Assembly (NCBI GenBank): GCA_028641055.1
Contig: CM054060.1
Coordinates: 292,626,660-292,690,659 of the forward strand
Length of the DNA: 64,000 nt
Direction: 5' to 3'
Origin: Alopecurus myosuroides
Lineage: Eukaryota; Streptophyta; Magnoliopsida; Poales; Poaceae
A model generated the notes under the pieces. That model did no database searches. It was not told where the DNA came from and saw only the letters and a list, made by a program, of their open reading frames with translations. The number at the start of each line of letters is the position of its first letter. The first letter of the stretch is position 1. The position numbers and the translations under genes were made by a program. Shown here one piece after another: positions 11,101 to 23,064 of the stretch.

Positions 11101-14003
11101 TGTCGCACCCTGATTTCTAGGGGATACTCACCGTACGAACTGGATAGCAGATGCTTGGATTATGGGGCATAACTGCTCCCACGTCCCAGCTTCCTGGTAG
11201 GCATGCGCTTATGCGCGACAACACAAGCCCTGCTATTCCACCGTCGATGTAAACTATCCACTAGAGATCAAAGGCACTTCCGTCGACGTACTTCAAACCA
11301 TACACACATGGTACGTCAACGGCGTTGAACAACTGATATCACAACAGATCTCTACGACACAAAAGATTGAAATAAGTTGCAAAGGGCTCTCATTAGAGCA
11401 GAGATAGCAAATACAATCATTCAGAGGGCACCTGCCCCAACAATACATCATTACAATACAGCGGAAGCATTCAACATGTCTGGGTACAGACAAGAACCAA
11501 ATAGGCCTAAGAGGCCGGAAGCAAACTGACGGAGCCCATCCACGAAGTCTCGGATCCTGCCCGGGTCCGCTATCTACTCGTCAGCAGTCTCGTCATGCTC
11601 CACGTAGTAGCCACCATGTAGATCCTCGGAAACGTAGGTCTGCGGAAACCACAGCCCCAAAGGGGTCAGTACATAAACGTACTGGCAAGCAAGACTCACA
11701 GTTCACCAAAGTGTAACCCGTCAACACCAAGCACAGATGCCTTGGGTTCAGCGGAAGAGAGGGGATATAAAAGATGCTGCAACTGGCTGCGCTAACCAAC
11801 TACAGAGATTTCTACCACTTCCGGCTAACAGAAAGGGGATAAGATCGAGGATTGCAACCAACTGAAAGATAACTTCAAACAAACCCATCCTGGATCTCGC
11901 CCCTTATCCAAAGAAGCAATCCGAGGATAACTCACACAGTTGTATTAATGATGGTTCAGATTGTTGTGTCAATAATCCTATTACTAGTCAAGTTGTTAAT
12001 CATTGGGTGAGATTGTGAATCATTAGTTTAAGTTGTCCTGAGTACTTGTTAGCCAGTACTTTCACCAAGTAATCCATAACCGCGGAAAACACGGCTTCTC
12101 GAGAAGATTATCCCTGCAGGGTTGCACCAATTTGGCCGTACACGCATGAATAACCCGCCAGATGGAAAGGCCCTTCCACCAAGCGGGGCACTCAACACAA
12201 CTCAACTCTTCTTCGCATCAAGCCCAAAGCACCTTAGGCGCACGGCTAATCGAGCCCAGAAGAAAATGGACCCTCATAGCACTCTAAGAACGTGTCCTCC
12301 TATATGCCGACTACGAAAGTTCCACCCGGGATCCAAGGGCTCGCAAAATCATGCATGCAGCAAATGGAAAGCCCGAACTAAATGAGGCGATTTGGACGAG
12401 ATGCGAATCGAATCAAATTGAGGGGGGCGCCCATACTCGCTTCCCACATGCGGTTAGTGCGCTCATCATGGATCAGTAGACAAGACCCTTTTCCTATTAG
12501 GGTCGACACTAGCAGGCCTCAAAACCACAAAGGGCCTCCTGCCGGTGCCTTATCATCAAGTTTATTAATTAACAATAACAGTAGCATGATTGATTGATTG
12601 ATTAAACATCGAGCCCCCAGAACATAATGGAATAGTAACTGAGAGTAACGGGTAACAGACTCGAGCAAAGCAACCTAAGCATGCGAGTAAGACAGGGCTC
12701 AAACAATGGTTGTAGGAAGGGAGATGAGGCAATATCAGGGTTAAGGGACTCATGTGATAGGTTCGTAACAGAAACAACTACTGCTAAGGCTAGCAGAAAA
12801 GAACAACGGAAAGTATCGGTAACCAATGTTGAAAGGAACACAGTGGTTCATGTGAGTGATAACTTGCCTGCAAAGCCCAGTAGCCTGGTACTGAGCTAAC
12901 TCCTTAGAAGGGATGTCGTAAATATCGTCGGTCTCAACGTCGTCGTGTATCCGGGAAGAAGCAAACAACCATTGCAGAAAGATAAACAATCAATATAATG
13001 GCATAGGTGCACAAACATGGGGATGATGCATGTCATGTTAATAGATGCATCAAAATAAACTACTTGTCAAGATAACACAATTTAATTGGACCCATATGCA
13101 ATTGGATTGCATATGGAAAAGATCCATTGAAATAAGTGGAAACAAATGATTTACAATTAATTATTATGTGAGAGTTGTTAGCATGATGCATGCATGATGA
13201 TAACAACAAAATAACAGCAAATAACAATAATAGATGCAAGTGATAAAATAGTAAAACAAGTTTGGAGAACATTGGTTAAGTTTGGAAAGTTTGGTTACTT
13301 AAACTTGCCACACAAGCAACTGTTGTTTTCAACAAGTTAAAGTGTTCAAAACAAATAACAAAGTTTATATTTGAAAAGAACATCAAATTTTAGTTGGATT
13401 ACATGTTTCACTTGTTGCAAAAGGATTTCAAATGAATTATTTAGGAATTAAACAAGGTAAACAAGAATTAAATGAATTTAATTCAAACATGAACTTATTT
13501 GAATTTTTATTTGTTCAAAGCATTAAACCAATTTGGAAAGGCTTAGTGGAATTTATAACACCATTTTATTAGTTGAACATTATGGGATAATTGGAAACAA
13601 TTAAGGTTTTTATTTGGAAACAACTATTTGGATGTTGGTTTGGGATTTCAAATGGAAAACAAATTGAATTTGAAAAGGGTTTGATTATTGGATGCATTTT
13701 TATAGAAATGAAACAATAGTTTGGAATCACACTTTAATGGAAACAAATAATTGTTTTATTTTGAAATATCATTTTAGAAATTGTAACATCACAAGGATGA
13801 AACAAAAGGTTTGAATTTTGGTTTGAAATTCAAATGGAAAACAAAGGAAAACAAATGAAAACAGTTGAAAAACAACTGAAAACAGAGAAAAACAAATGGA
13901 AAACAAACAAAACAAATGCAACCAACATGATGCCATGATGCAAAACATAAAATAACAGAGAGCAAACATTCTAAAGGCTATTTTTCAGACTTGGGATGTT
14001 ACA
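11101..14003 (-). repeat. T1 3' LTR
   Basis: On the minus strand it starts TGTAACATCCCAAGTC and ends 'caccctgc'-complement …GGGTGCGACA, 2903 bp. It is collinear with 15043-17945 at a constant offset of 3942. The only difference I noticed is base 12875 (G) against 16817 (A). The first 700 bases (minus sense) are strongly A/T-rich with repeated 'ttgttttcc'-type words. No convincing ORF. Confidence 0.88.
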
Positions 14004-14020
14004 AAACGCCCCCCCTTGAA
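14004..14020 (-). promoter_or_regulatory. T1 polypurine tract
   Basis: The minus-strand sequence 'ttcaagggggggcgttt' directly precedes the 3' LTR. It is identical to the tract before the 3' LTR of T3 (29357-29373). Confidence 0.8.
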
Positions 14021-14265
14021 GGAATCGCGCCCCGAGATTCCTACTGAGAAAAGAAAAAGGTCCGGAAACTTCTTGGGGAGATCCTCTTGAACTGTGACAC
14101 GTGAAACACATCGTGCACCTTAGATAGACGTCAGGGAATTTGCAAACCACCGGAACATTTCAAGTAAAGGGGAGAGATTTTGCACCAAGGGTGTATAGCT
14201 GGATAGAACTTGATTCATTTGGAGAATAGACTATCTGTAATAAGGGTGGAACAGAGTTATTGACA

Positions 14266-14571
14266 TCAATGCAACACCAAGAATAACATCAATGTCAGAA
14301 TCATCAACATGAGAGTAACGAGGAATATGTGGCCTCTCATTAGAATTGGATTGTTCTTACTTATCTTGGAAGTCAACATTTGAGATCCCGGGGAGTGAAC
14401 AGAGTTTTGATTGCTTAGTGGAACCAGAATTGGGTTGTATGTTGTGTAAAAGATTGTTGACACAAAGGAATGTGATGCTCCGGTATCAAATAACACTTTA
14501 ACTGGATAAGAGTTTACGAGGAAGTTTTGATTAGACGCCGGTAGAAGAATTGAATTGGAAAACAACAACAA
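14266..14571 (-). pseudogene. T1 protease fragment (remnant of gag-pol)
   Basis: An open stretch of 101 codons contains VLFDTGASHSFVS (about 14455-14493), the aspartic protease active site. It closely resembles the T3 protease at 26056. Sequence on both sides (14021-14265, 14572-15028) holds only short non-coding pieces, including a gag-leader-like part next to the primer site. Everything from RT to chromodomain has been deleted. Retention of only this piece suggests an internal deletion before amplification, or at the time of insertion. Confidence 0.7.
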
Positions 14572-15028
14572 GATTTCAACGGACGAAAAGGATGTTGAGA
14601 AGAACAGGATAACAACATCGGGGAAAACGAGAACAAAACTCCTGAGGTACTACGGAAAACCCATCCGGGCTTCTAAAGGATCAATATCTACTGCTTAAGG
14701 AATAGAGGATTTGCTTCCGGGGCTTACACGCCTCCGTTCTCAATCATGAGTAGGCAACATGATAAATCATGTCACAACCACCTCCATTCCTATGGTCTAG
14801 TAGATATAACCATCCTAGAGAAACCAGAATTCGTGAAATCCTAACTTGAAAGTTCAGATGAGAAGGGAAAACAACGTTACACTTCCTTACCAGAAAAAGG
14901 GAGGGTGGGTGGGGAAAGAAGAAAAAGAACAGAATTCCTACTCTCACGTTTCATTTTTCCTATATAGCTACAAAATAGTTTCTAGACTCAAACTGCGACC
15001 AGTAAAAAGGGATCCTACAGGCAGACAG

Positions 15029-15040
15029 GCTCTGATACCA
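15029..15040 (-). promoter_or_regulatory. T1 primer binding site (initiator Met tRNA type)
   Basis: The minus strand reads TGGTATCAGAGC two bases inside the 5' LTR. Confidence 0.85.
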
Positions 15041-15042
15041 TT

Positions 15043-17945
15043 TGTCGCACCCTGATTTCTAGGGGATACTCACCGTACGAACTGGATAGCAGATGCTTGG
15101 ATTATGGGGCATAACTGCTCCCACGTCCCAGCTTCCTGGTAGGCATGCGCTTATGCGCGACAACACAAGCCCTGCTATTCCACCGTCGATGTAAACTATC
15201 CACTAGAGATCAAAGGCACTTCCGTCGACGTACTTCAAACCATACACACATGGTACGTCAACGGCGTTGAACAACTGATATCACAACAGATCTCTACGAC
15301 ACAAAAGATTGAAATAAGTTGCAAAGGGCTCTCATTAGAGCAGAGATAGCAAATACAATCATTCAGAGGGCACCTGCCCCAACAATACATCATTACAATA
15401 CAGCGGAAGCATTCAACATGTCTGGGTACAGACAAGAACCAAATAGGCCTAAGAGGCCGGAAGCAAACTGACGGAGCCCATCCACGAAGTCTCGGATCCT
15501 GCCCGGGTCCGCTATCTACTCGTCAGCAGTCTCGTCATGCTCCACGTAGTAGCCACCATGTAGATCCTCGGAAACGTAGGTCTGCGGAAACCACAGCCCC
15601 AAAGGGGTCAGTACATAAACGTACTGGCAAGCAAGACTCACAGTTCACCAAAGTGTAACCCGTCAACACCAAGCACAGATGCCTTGGGTTCAGCGGAAGA
15701 GAGGGGATATAAAAGATGCTGCAACTGGCTGCGCTAACCAACTACAGAGATTTCTACCACTTCCGGCTAACAGAAAGGGGATAAGATCGAGGATTGCAAC
15801 CAACTGAAAGATAACTTCAAACAAACCCATCCTGGATCTCGCCCCTTATCCAAAGAAGCAATCCGAGGATAACTCACACAGTTGTATTAATGATGGTTCA
15901 GATTGTTGTGTCAATAATCCTATTACTAGTCAAGTTGTTAATCATTGGGTGAGATTGTGAATCATTAGTTTAAGTTGTCCTGAGTACTTGTTAGCCAGTA
16001 CTTTCACCAAGTAATCCATAACCGCGGAAAACACGGCTTCTCGAGAAGATTATCCCTGCAGGGTTGCACCAATTTGGCCGTACACGCATGAATAACCCGC
16101 CAGATGGAAAGGCCCTTCCACCAAGCGGGGCACTCAACACAACTCAACTCTTCTTCGCATCAAGCCCAAAGCACCTTAGGCGCACGGCTAATCGAGCCCA
16201 GAAGAAAATGGACCCTCATAGCACTCTAAGAACGTGTCCTCCTATATGCCGACTACGAAAGTTCCACCCGGGATCCAAGGGCTCGCAAAATCATGCATGC
16301 AGCAAATGGAAAGCCCGAACTAAATGAGGCGATTTGGACGAGATGCGAATCGAATCAAATTGAGGGGGGCGCCCATACTCGCTTCCCACATGCGGTTAGT
16401 GCGCTCATCATGGATCAGTAGACAAGACCCTTTTCCTATTAGGGTCGACACTAGCAGGCCTCAAAACCACAAAGGGCCTCCTGCCGGTGCCTTATCATCA
16501 AGTTTATTAATTAACAATAACAGTAGCATGATTGATTGATTGATTAAACATCGAGCCCCCAGAACATAATGGAATAGTAACTGAGAGTAACGGGTAACAG
16601 ACTCGAGCAAAGCAACCTAAGCATGCGAGTAAGACAGGGCTCAAACAATGGTTGTAGGAAGGGAGATGAGGCAATATCAGGGTTAAGGGACTCATGTGAT
16701 AGGTTCGTAACAGAAACAACTACTGCTAAGGCTAGCAGAAAAGAACAACGGAAAGTATCGGTAACCAATGTTGAAAGGAACACAGTGGTTCATGTGAGTG
16801 ATAACTTGCCTGCAAAACCCAGTAGCCTGGTACTGAGCTAACTCCTTAGAAGGGATGTCGTAAATATCGTCGGTCTCAACGTCGTCGTGTATCCGGGAAG
16901 AAGCAAACAACCATTGCAGAAAGATAAACAATCAATATAATGGCATAGGTGCACAAACATGGGGATGATGCATGTCATGTTAATAGATGCATCAAAATAA
17001 ACTACTTGTCAAGATAACACAATTTAATTGGACCCATATGCAATTGGATTGCATATGGAAAAGATCCATTGAAATAAGTGGAAACAAATGATTTACAATT
17101 AATTATTATGTGAGAGTTGTTAGCATGATGCATGCATGATGATAACAACAAAATAACAGCAAATAACAATAATAGATGCAAGTGATAAAATAGTAAAACA
17201 AGTTTGGAGAACATTGGTTAAGTTTGGAAAGTTTGGTTACTTAAACTTGCCACACAAGCAACTGTTGTTTTCAACAAGTTAAAGTGTTCAAAACAAATAA
17301 CAAAGTTTATATTTGAAAAGAACATCAAATTTTAGTTGGATTACATGTTTCACTTGTTGCAAAAGGATTTCAAATGAATTATTTAGGAATTAAACAAGGT
17401 AAACAAGAATTAAATGAATTTAATTCAAACATGAACTTATTTGAATTTTTATTTGTTCAAAGCATTAAACCAATTTGGAAAGGCTTAGTGGAATTTATAA
17501 CACCATTTTATTAGTTGAACATTATGGGATAATTGGAAACAATTAAGGTTTTTATTTGGAAACAACTATTTGGATGTTGGTTTGGGATTTCAAATGGAAA
17601 ACAAATTGAATTTGAAAAGGGTTTGATTATTGGATGCATTTTTATAGAAATGAAACAATAGTTTGGAATCACACTTTAATGGAAACAAATAATTGTTTTA
17701 TTTTGAAATATCATTTTAGAAATTGTAACATCACAAGGATGAAACAAAAGGTTTGAATTTTGGTTTGAAATTCAAATGGAAAACAAAGGAAAACAAATGA
17801 AAACAGTTGAAAAACAACTGAAAACAGAGAAAAACAAATGGAAAACAAACAAAACAAATGCAACCAACATGATGCCATGATGCAAAACATAAAATAACAG
17901 AGAGCAAACATTCTAAAGGCTATTTTTCAGACTTGGGATGTTACA
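15043..17945 (-). repeat. T1 5' LTR
   Basis: 2903 bp, an apparently near-identical copy of 11101-14003. It abuts the primer site at its left end and the target duplication GTTAT at its right end. Confidence 0.88.
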
Positions 17946-18245
17946 GTTATTCATTATGCTAGTAAGACTCTTGATGCTGCTCAAAAGAATTATGCTACCA
18001 CTGAAAAAAAGTTCTTAGTTGTAGTTTTTGCTTGTGAAAAATTTAGACCTTATATTGTTGATTCAAAAGTCACTATTCATACTGATCTTGCTGCTATTAG
18101 ATACCTTATGGAAAAGAAAGATGCTAAGCCTAGGCTTATTAGATGGGTGCTGCTTTTTAAGGAGTTTTATTTGCATATTGTGAATAGAAAGGGTGATGAT
18201 AATCCTGTTCCTGATAATTTGTCTAGATTGGAAAACATTGCTTAT
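17946..18245 (+). pseudogene. A RNase H, continuation between T1 and T2
   Basis: Reading resumes after T1 with the RNase H segment 'YASKTLDAAQKNYATTEKK', then 'TIHTDLAAIRYLMEKKD' and 'PVPDNLSRLEN', the usual end of RNase H in gypsy elements. It is cut at 18245 by T2 and continues at 47880. It would degrade the RNA strand of the RNA:DNA hybrid. Two independent insertions have split this domain within 300 bp. Confidence 0.8.
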
Positions 18246-19107
18246 TGTCGTGGTGGTGTCACGGCAGATGCCATAGGATGGCTAAAGATGTGGGGACGAT
18301 GGACGCTGGAGGCGCTCGGGGAGGGATCACGCGACGAGTAGCCGCGTGAAGTAGGAAGCAAGCACTGCAAACAACACGATCTACCCAGGTTCAGGGCCCT
18401 CGTGAGGAGGTAAAACCCTACTCCTGCCTTTCTCTCTGTATACTGGTGTCTCACCGAGTAGCCACAGTACAAATGTTCTCGCTACCGAGTAGCCACTCTT
18501 CTCTCTACGTGATGAGCTAGGTCAAGAATCTGAACCCAGTGTGCGATCCCTCGCGCTGGAGGGGGCAGGGCACCTTATATACTCGGTGCCCAGCCGGGTA
18601 CAGCCAAATACAAACAGATGTCGACATTGTGTGCACACCGTCCTTCTTCCGAGTTCCCGCTGACAGCTTTGGCTTCTAAGTTTGTCCGGTGCGGAAAGTC
18701 GTTGGGCAAAACCAAGTACCATCCTGTTATCACTGCCACGAACACAGAGTAGGTCCCCCCTATCCTGCGACGCCCTGCTGCCACACTGTCGCTGTCAGGC
18801 ACGCCGTCCTCAGATGAACAGTGCCGTGAACAGCGCCAAAGTACGGACCCGGGATACGCGGGATTCTGTGTCAGAACGGCTCCTTTGACTTCTGGCCCGA
18901 GTAGGATCCCGCCATTTCTACTCGGACCAACTCTTCTATTCGGAGTAACATAACTCTCTTGATTCGTCCTTCTGGCCATCTATGTGTAGGACCGGGTAGC
19001 AGTCGACTGGGTAGCGAGTACCGGGTAGCCTGCTACTGGGCCAAACATCCCTTCTGATCTTGCCTTTAGCACTTGCCTTTACCCTACTCGGGGGTAACCC
19101 CCCGACA
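18246..19107 (-). repeat. T2 3' LTR
   Basis: 862 bp. On the plus strand it reads TGTCGTGGTGGTGTC … ccccgaca. Against the other LTR I see about eight substitutions, two C-run length changes and one 12 bp duplication/deletion ('gccttta gcacttgccttta' near 19066). Many GAGTAG/GGGTAG words occur. On the minus strand a TATA box (TATATAAGG) lies at 18573-18582. Confidence 0.87.
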
Positions 19108-19321
19108 GCAGTCCCCGAAGCTGGTAGAGTCCTGCGAATTCGTTCACTGGGCCCTGCCAGCTTAAAACCAACTTTGCCAATATTGCCACTGAACCTTAGG
19201 GTACCGAGTAAAACCTCCGAGTAGCCCTTGATTTTGTCTCAAACTTCTTCCGAATAGAGCCACTTCTCTTCTCTATAGCCGAGTAAAAGGACTTGGTGAA
19301 ATCTCGAATCGAAATCTCTGC
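19108..19321 (-). other. T2 interior next to the 3' LTR, with polypurine-type tract
   Basis: The minus-sense sequence CTTCGGGGACTGC (19120-19108) directly precedes the 3' LTR and serves as the polypurine-type primer position. The rest is non-coding up to the T3 insertion at 19327. Confidence 0.6.
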
Positions 19322-20095
19322 GTGGCTGTAACATCCAAGTATGAAAACCCCTAGTTGTTTTACTTCTTTGTTTAATTTAAAGCAATGCGTCATGTCATCA
19401 TCCCCATATTTATTTCTGTTTGCATTGTTTTCATAATAAAAGGCCAACTCAATCAACTTCTGTTTTCACACTTGTCTGTTACAATCTTTCAAATAAAGAA
19501 TTGCAAATCAAAACATCAATTGCTTCCAACTAATTCCTTTATAATTCATCTATTAAATTGTTGCTTAAATCAACTATTCAATTAAACACTTATTTCCAAA
19601 TCATTTTCCAAACTCAAACCATTTATCAAACCTTCTCATTCTTGAATCCATAAAGTTCACCACTATTGGAATTCTTTGAATCACTTTTAAAACTCTAGGG
19701 GAAACCCTATTGATTTTGCCTTGTTTTTCCAATAATAACTAATATTGCAATTTTCAATTAAATTGGTTCGTTTTTTAAAACAGCAAGCAAACTTTCAACT
19801 TTTTGGAAACCAAAGCCACCAAATGATTGCTACTAACCTAGGGAAGTTATCCAAATTTTTCCAGAATTTTCTATCAACAAAAAGCCATGTTTTTCTTCCA
19901 AAAGCTACAGCCACAAAAAAAAACAGAACATCTCATAATACAAAAAAAGAGGATCAAAACGTTTCAGTGGAGGAGAAGGCCCAGCCCACAAGGGGCAGCC
20001 CGCTCGGTCTCCTCCTACCTCCGTACGGAGGATGACGTGCCATGGAGGACAGCGACATGCCCCTCCTCCTGAGCCACCCGATGGGAATCCCCTCT

Positions 20096-20145
20096 CCTAT
20101 ATCTTCTCCTCTCCCCTCCCGAGCTAAACCCTAACCCTAGGCGCC
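20096..20145 (+). promoter_or_regulatory. T3 LTR core promoter candidate with telo-box
   Basis: 'ctatat' (20096-20101) is followed about 25 bp later by AAACCCTAACCCTA, a telo-box-like element often found near transcription starts of plant genes, and a C/T-rich leader. The TATA element is weak. The 3' LTR has the same arrangement near 30143-30190, with one change (ttatat). Confidence 0.45.
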
Positions 20146-20510
20146 TCCTTTCCCTCCTGTCTCTCCCCCAGCCGCCGCCACCTCGAGGAAGATCTCCTCT
20201 GTACCTGGTGCCACGGCCACCGGCCGCCGGCGCACGTCGCCGCCGCACCCGTCCCCCTCCGGCCGCGCCGAGGGCGTCCCTGCGAAGAGGGTAAGCCCAC
20301 CTCTCCATTCCCACTCCTACTCCCTCCTTTCCCTGATGTATTGGTCGCCAATTCTTGCCCGAAAGATCACCTCGTGCTCTGTTCGTGACTGAAACCATAG
20401 CTGCTGTATGTTCGTGCGCTTGGTGCGCTTGCAGTTTCAGATTCCATCGCGTTGGCAAGCTTCAAAACCACCCCGCACCCTAACCCATCAACAAACGCAG
20501 CGAATCCCAC

Positions 20511-20720
20511 TGGTTGGAGCGCGCGCAGCAGAACCCGCAGGTCTCGAGTTCGATTCCCATCCCCACCCCTTTTACTGCTTCTATTTTTTTCGATTTGTGC
20601 AGTAGCCTTCCCTGAACCATAACCCCCACGGGTTCCCTTATCTGTCACATGCGAGCACACAGCCCATCTGGTTAGTCCCCTTGAGCACAGCAGTGAGGTG
20701 CAGGGTTCGATTCCCCCTGC
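20511..20720 (+). other. Two tandem tRNA-like (A box/B box) segments in the T3 LTR
   Basis: First segment: TGGTTGGAGCGCG at 20511, then AGTTCGATTCCC about 35 bp later. Second segment: TGGTTAGTCCCC at 20669, then GGTTCGATTCC at 20704, an exact B-box consensus, inside a stem GTGCAGGG/CCCTGCAC. Both are spaced like internal RNA polymerase III promoters. No full cloverleaf with an acceptor stem is apparent, so these are tRNA-like relics or a SINE-like insert, not functional tRNA genes. They are also present in the 3' LTR (about 30557-30770). Confidence 0.45.
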
Positions 20721-21689
20721 ACCCATAAATCCAAAACTTTTTTTTCCACAATTGTGTTAACCCAGAAACTTCCAGGAATCACACATAGGCCCCTGGCCCT
20801 TATTTCTAGCCCCTGGAAAAATTTTCCTAAGTCCCTAGAGGCATTAAAATGGCAGATTGCACCCTATACTTCTAAAATGCATAACAAATTCATTTTAACT
20901 CCAAAATTAACTTTTTAAATATGTTTTCAATACCAAATTAAATGTTCTATCCAAATATAAAATTTGTTTACTGTTTTGAATATTTTTAAATTGATGCAAA
21001 GTTTGAATTCTTGTCAAATTCACTTAAATTTGCAAAATTCATAACTTGTTCATAAAAATTCCAAATTTCACAAACCAAATATGTTTTTCAATCAACTTTT
21101 CATGTACTTTCCAAATATAAATTTTGTTTTCTGGTTTGAATAATTTAAATTGCCTAAACAATTTAAATCTTGTTTAATTCAATTAAAACTTGTTTAATAT
21201 TGTTTAATTCATAATTAATTAATCCAAAGTCCAATTTCAAAATGTGAAACATGTAATCCAACTAAAATTTGATAAACTTTTCAAATATAAAATTTGTAAA
21301 TTGTTTTGCACACCCTAACTTGATGAAAACAATAATTGTTTGTGTACCATGTTTAAGTAACAAAATTCCAAACTTAATAAATGCTTTCTAAATTGTTAAC
21401 TATCATTCCAATTGCATTTAAATTGTTGTGTTATTGTTATTCATCATGCATGCATCATGATAACAACTAACACCTAATAAATAGTTGTAAATCATTTGTT
21501 CCAATTGTTTCAATGGATCCTTTTCCATATGCAACCCTTGCATATGGGTCCATTTAATTTGTGCTATCATGTTAGTCAGTTTATCTAGATGCACCTATTA
21601 AATTGTCATGCATCATATTGACTGTGCACAATGCCATGAACATGATTGTTTACATTCCTGTTTTGTCTGTTTGCTTCTTCTCGGTTAGA

Positions 21690-21769
21690 CGACGACTACG
21701 TTGAGACCGACGATCCTTACGACACCACTACTCAGGACCTAACCCAGTACCCGGCTACTGAGCTGCCAG
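21690..21769 (+). other. Exon-like acidic block A in the T3 LTR
   Basis: After a pyrimidine-rich 'tcttctcggttag', the frame reads DDYVETDDPYD…QYPATELPG and stops being coding-like at a GCAAGT donor-type site. The T1 LTR carries a homologous block on the minus strand near 12870-12950 (DDVETDDIYD…QYQATG…). Their spacing differs by a multiple of three until the last codons. No ATG lies in this frame in the block. Confidence 0.4.
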
Positions 21770-22995
21770 GCAAGTTATCACTCACATGAATCATCGAGTT
21801 CCTTTCCACACTTGTTGTCGATACTATCCTTTTGTCTACTATTGCTAGCCCTATGTATCGTTGCTTGTTCTCCGAACCTATCACATGATACCCTGAACCA
21901 ATGATACTGCCTCACCTCCATACCTACAGCCTTTGTTTGTGCCTTAGTATTATCTAGCATGCTTAGGGTTGCTTTTACTCGAGTCTGTTGTCGGTTACTA
22001 CTTTTACTATCTTATTACTTGTACCGGGGGCTCGATGTTAATCAATCAATCCTGTTAATTGCTAATGGTAATAATAATTTGATGATAAGGCACCGGCAGG
22101 AGGCCCATGAGAGGTTTTGGAGCCTGCTAGTGTCGACCCTAATAGGAAAAGGGTCTTGTCTACTGATCCATGATGAGCGCACTACCCGCATGTGGGAAGC
22201 GAGTATGGGCGCCCCCCCTCAACTTGACCTGATTCGCATCTCGTCCAAATCATCTCATTTAGTTCGTGCTTTCTATTTGCCGCATGCATGTTTTTGCGAG
22301 CCCAGCGCAGGGTGGAACTTTTGTAGTCGGCATATAGGGGGACACGTTCTTAGAGTGCTATGAGGGTCCATTTTCTTCTGGGCTCGATTAGCCGTGCGCC
22401 CAAGGTGCTTTGGGCTTGATGCGGAGAATGGTTGGTTGTGTAGAGTACCCCGCTTGGTGGGAGGCATCCCATCTGGCGGGTTATTCTTGCGTGTACGGCC
22501 AAATTGGTGCAACCCTGCAGGGATAATCTTCTCGAGAAGCCGTGTTTTCCGCGGTTATGGATTACTTGGTGAAAGTACTGGCTAACAAGTACTCAGGACA
22601 ACTTCAACATAACTATCAATCATGTTTCACCCAATGATTAATAACTTGACTAGTAATAGGTTATTCACACCAATAACTTGATTCATCTTAATCCAACTGT
22701 GTGAGTTATCCTCGGATTGCTTCTTTGGATAAGGGGCGAGATCCAGGATGGGTTTGGTTGAAGCTATATTTCAGTTGGTTACAATCCTCGATCTTATCTT
22801 TTCTGTTAGCCGGAACTTGTAGTTATCTTCTGTAGTTGGTTAGAGCAGCCAGCAGCAACTTTTCATATCACCCCGTTTCTTCCGTTGATCCCAAGCATCA
22901 ATGCTTGTGTTGACGGGTAACTCTTTGATGAACTGTGAGTCTTGCTTGCCAGTACTTGGATGTACTGACCCCGTTGGGGCTGTGGTTTACGCAGA

Positions 22996-23064
22996 CTACG
23001 ACTACGGCTACGATGACCATCAGGATGGCTACTTCGTGGAGTTTGACGAGACTGCAGACGAGTA
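22996..23064 (+). other. Exon-like acidic block B in the T3 LTR, ending in a stop
   Basis: Following 'gtggtttacgcag', the frame reads DYDYGYDDHQDGYFVE then FDETADE and TAG. T4 (63898-63970, minus) carries DYVSEDPHGGYYVEYDEAADE-stop in the same phase. T1 has the same C-terminus but one extra base next to the acceptor. The phase (G|AC) matches the end of block A in T3. Confidence 0.42.

Larger units (their letters stand above)
11101..17945 (-). mobile_element. Element T1: young, internally deleted Tekay-type element
   Basis: Two 2903 bp LTRs flank a 1039 bp interior. The target duplication is GTTAT at 11096-11100 and 17946-17950. On the minus strand the order is LTR (17945-15043), Met-tRNA-type primer site (15040-15029), protease fragment (14571-14266), polypurine tract (14020-14004), LTR (14003-11101). 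RT, RNase H and integrase are absent, so it can only move with help. LTR tails and interior resemble the autonomous Tekay copy T3. Confidence 0.88.

Noticed and set aside
12122..12597. Plus-strand ORFs repeated at 12122 and 16064 as duplicated genes
   Set aside because: They are in the two LTRs of T1 and are identical because the LTRs are; antisense to LTR transcription and without domain similarity.
20015..20458. Minus-strand ORF of 147 codons in the T3 LTR (also 30061-30504)
   Set aside because: High-GC shadow frame, Arg/Gly-rich, present because of the C/T-rich leader; no homologous frame in T1.
20648..20730. Genuine tRNA gene
   Set aside because: The B box is good, but there is no matching acceptor stem or clear anticodon arm, and the same sequence is in both LTRs.
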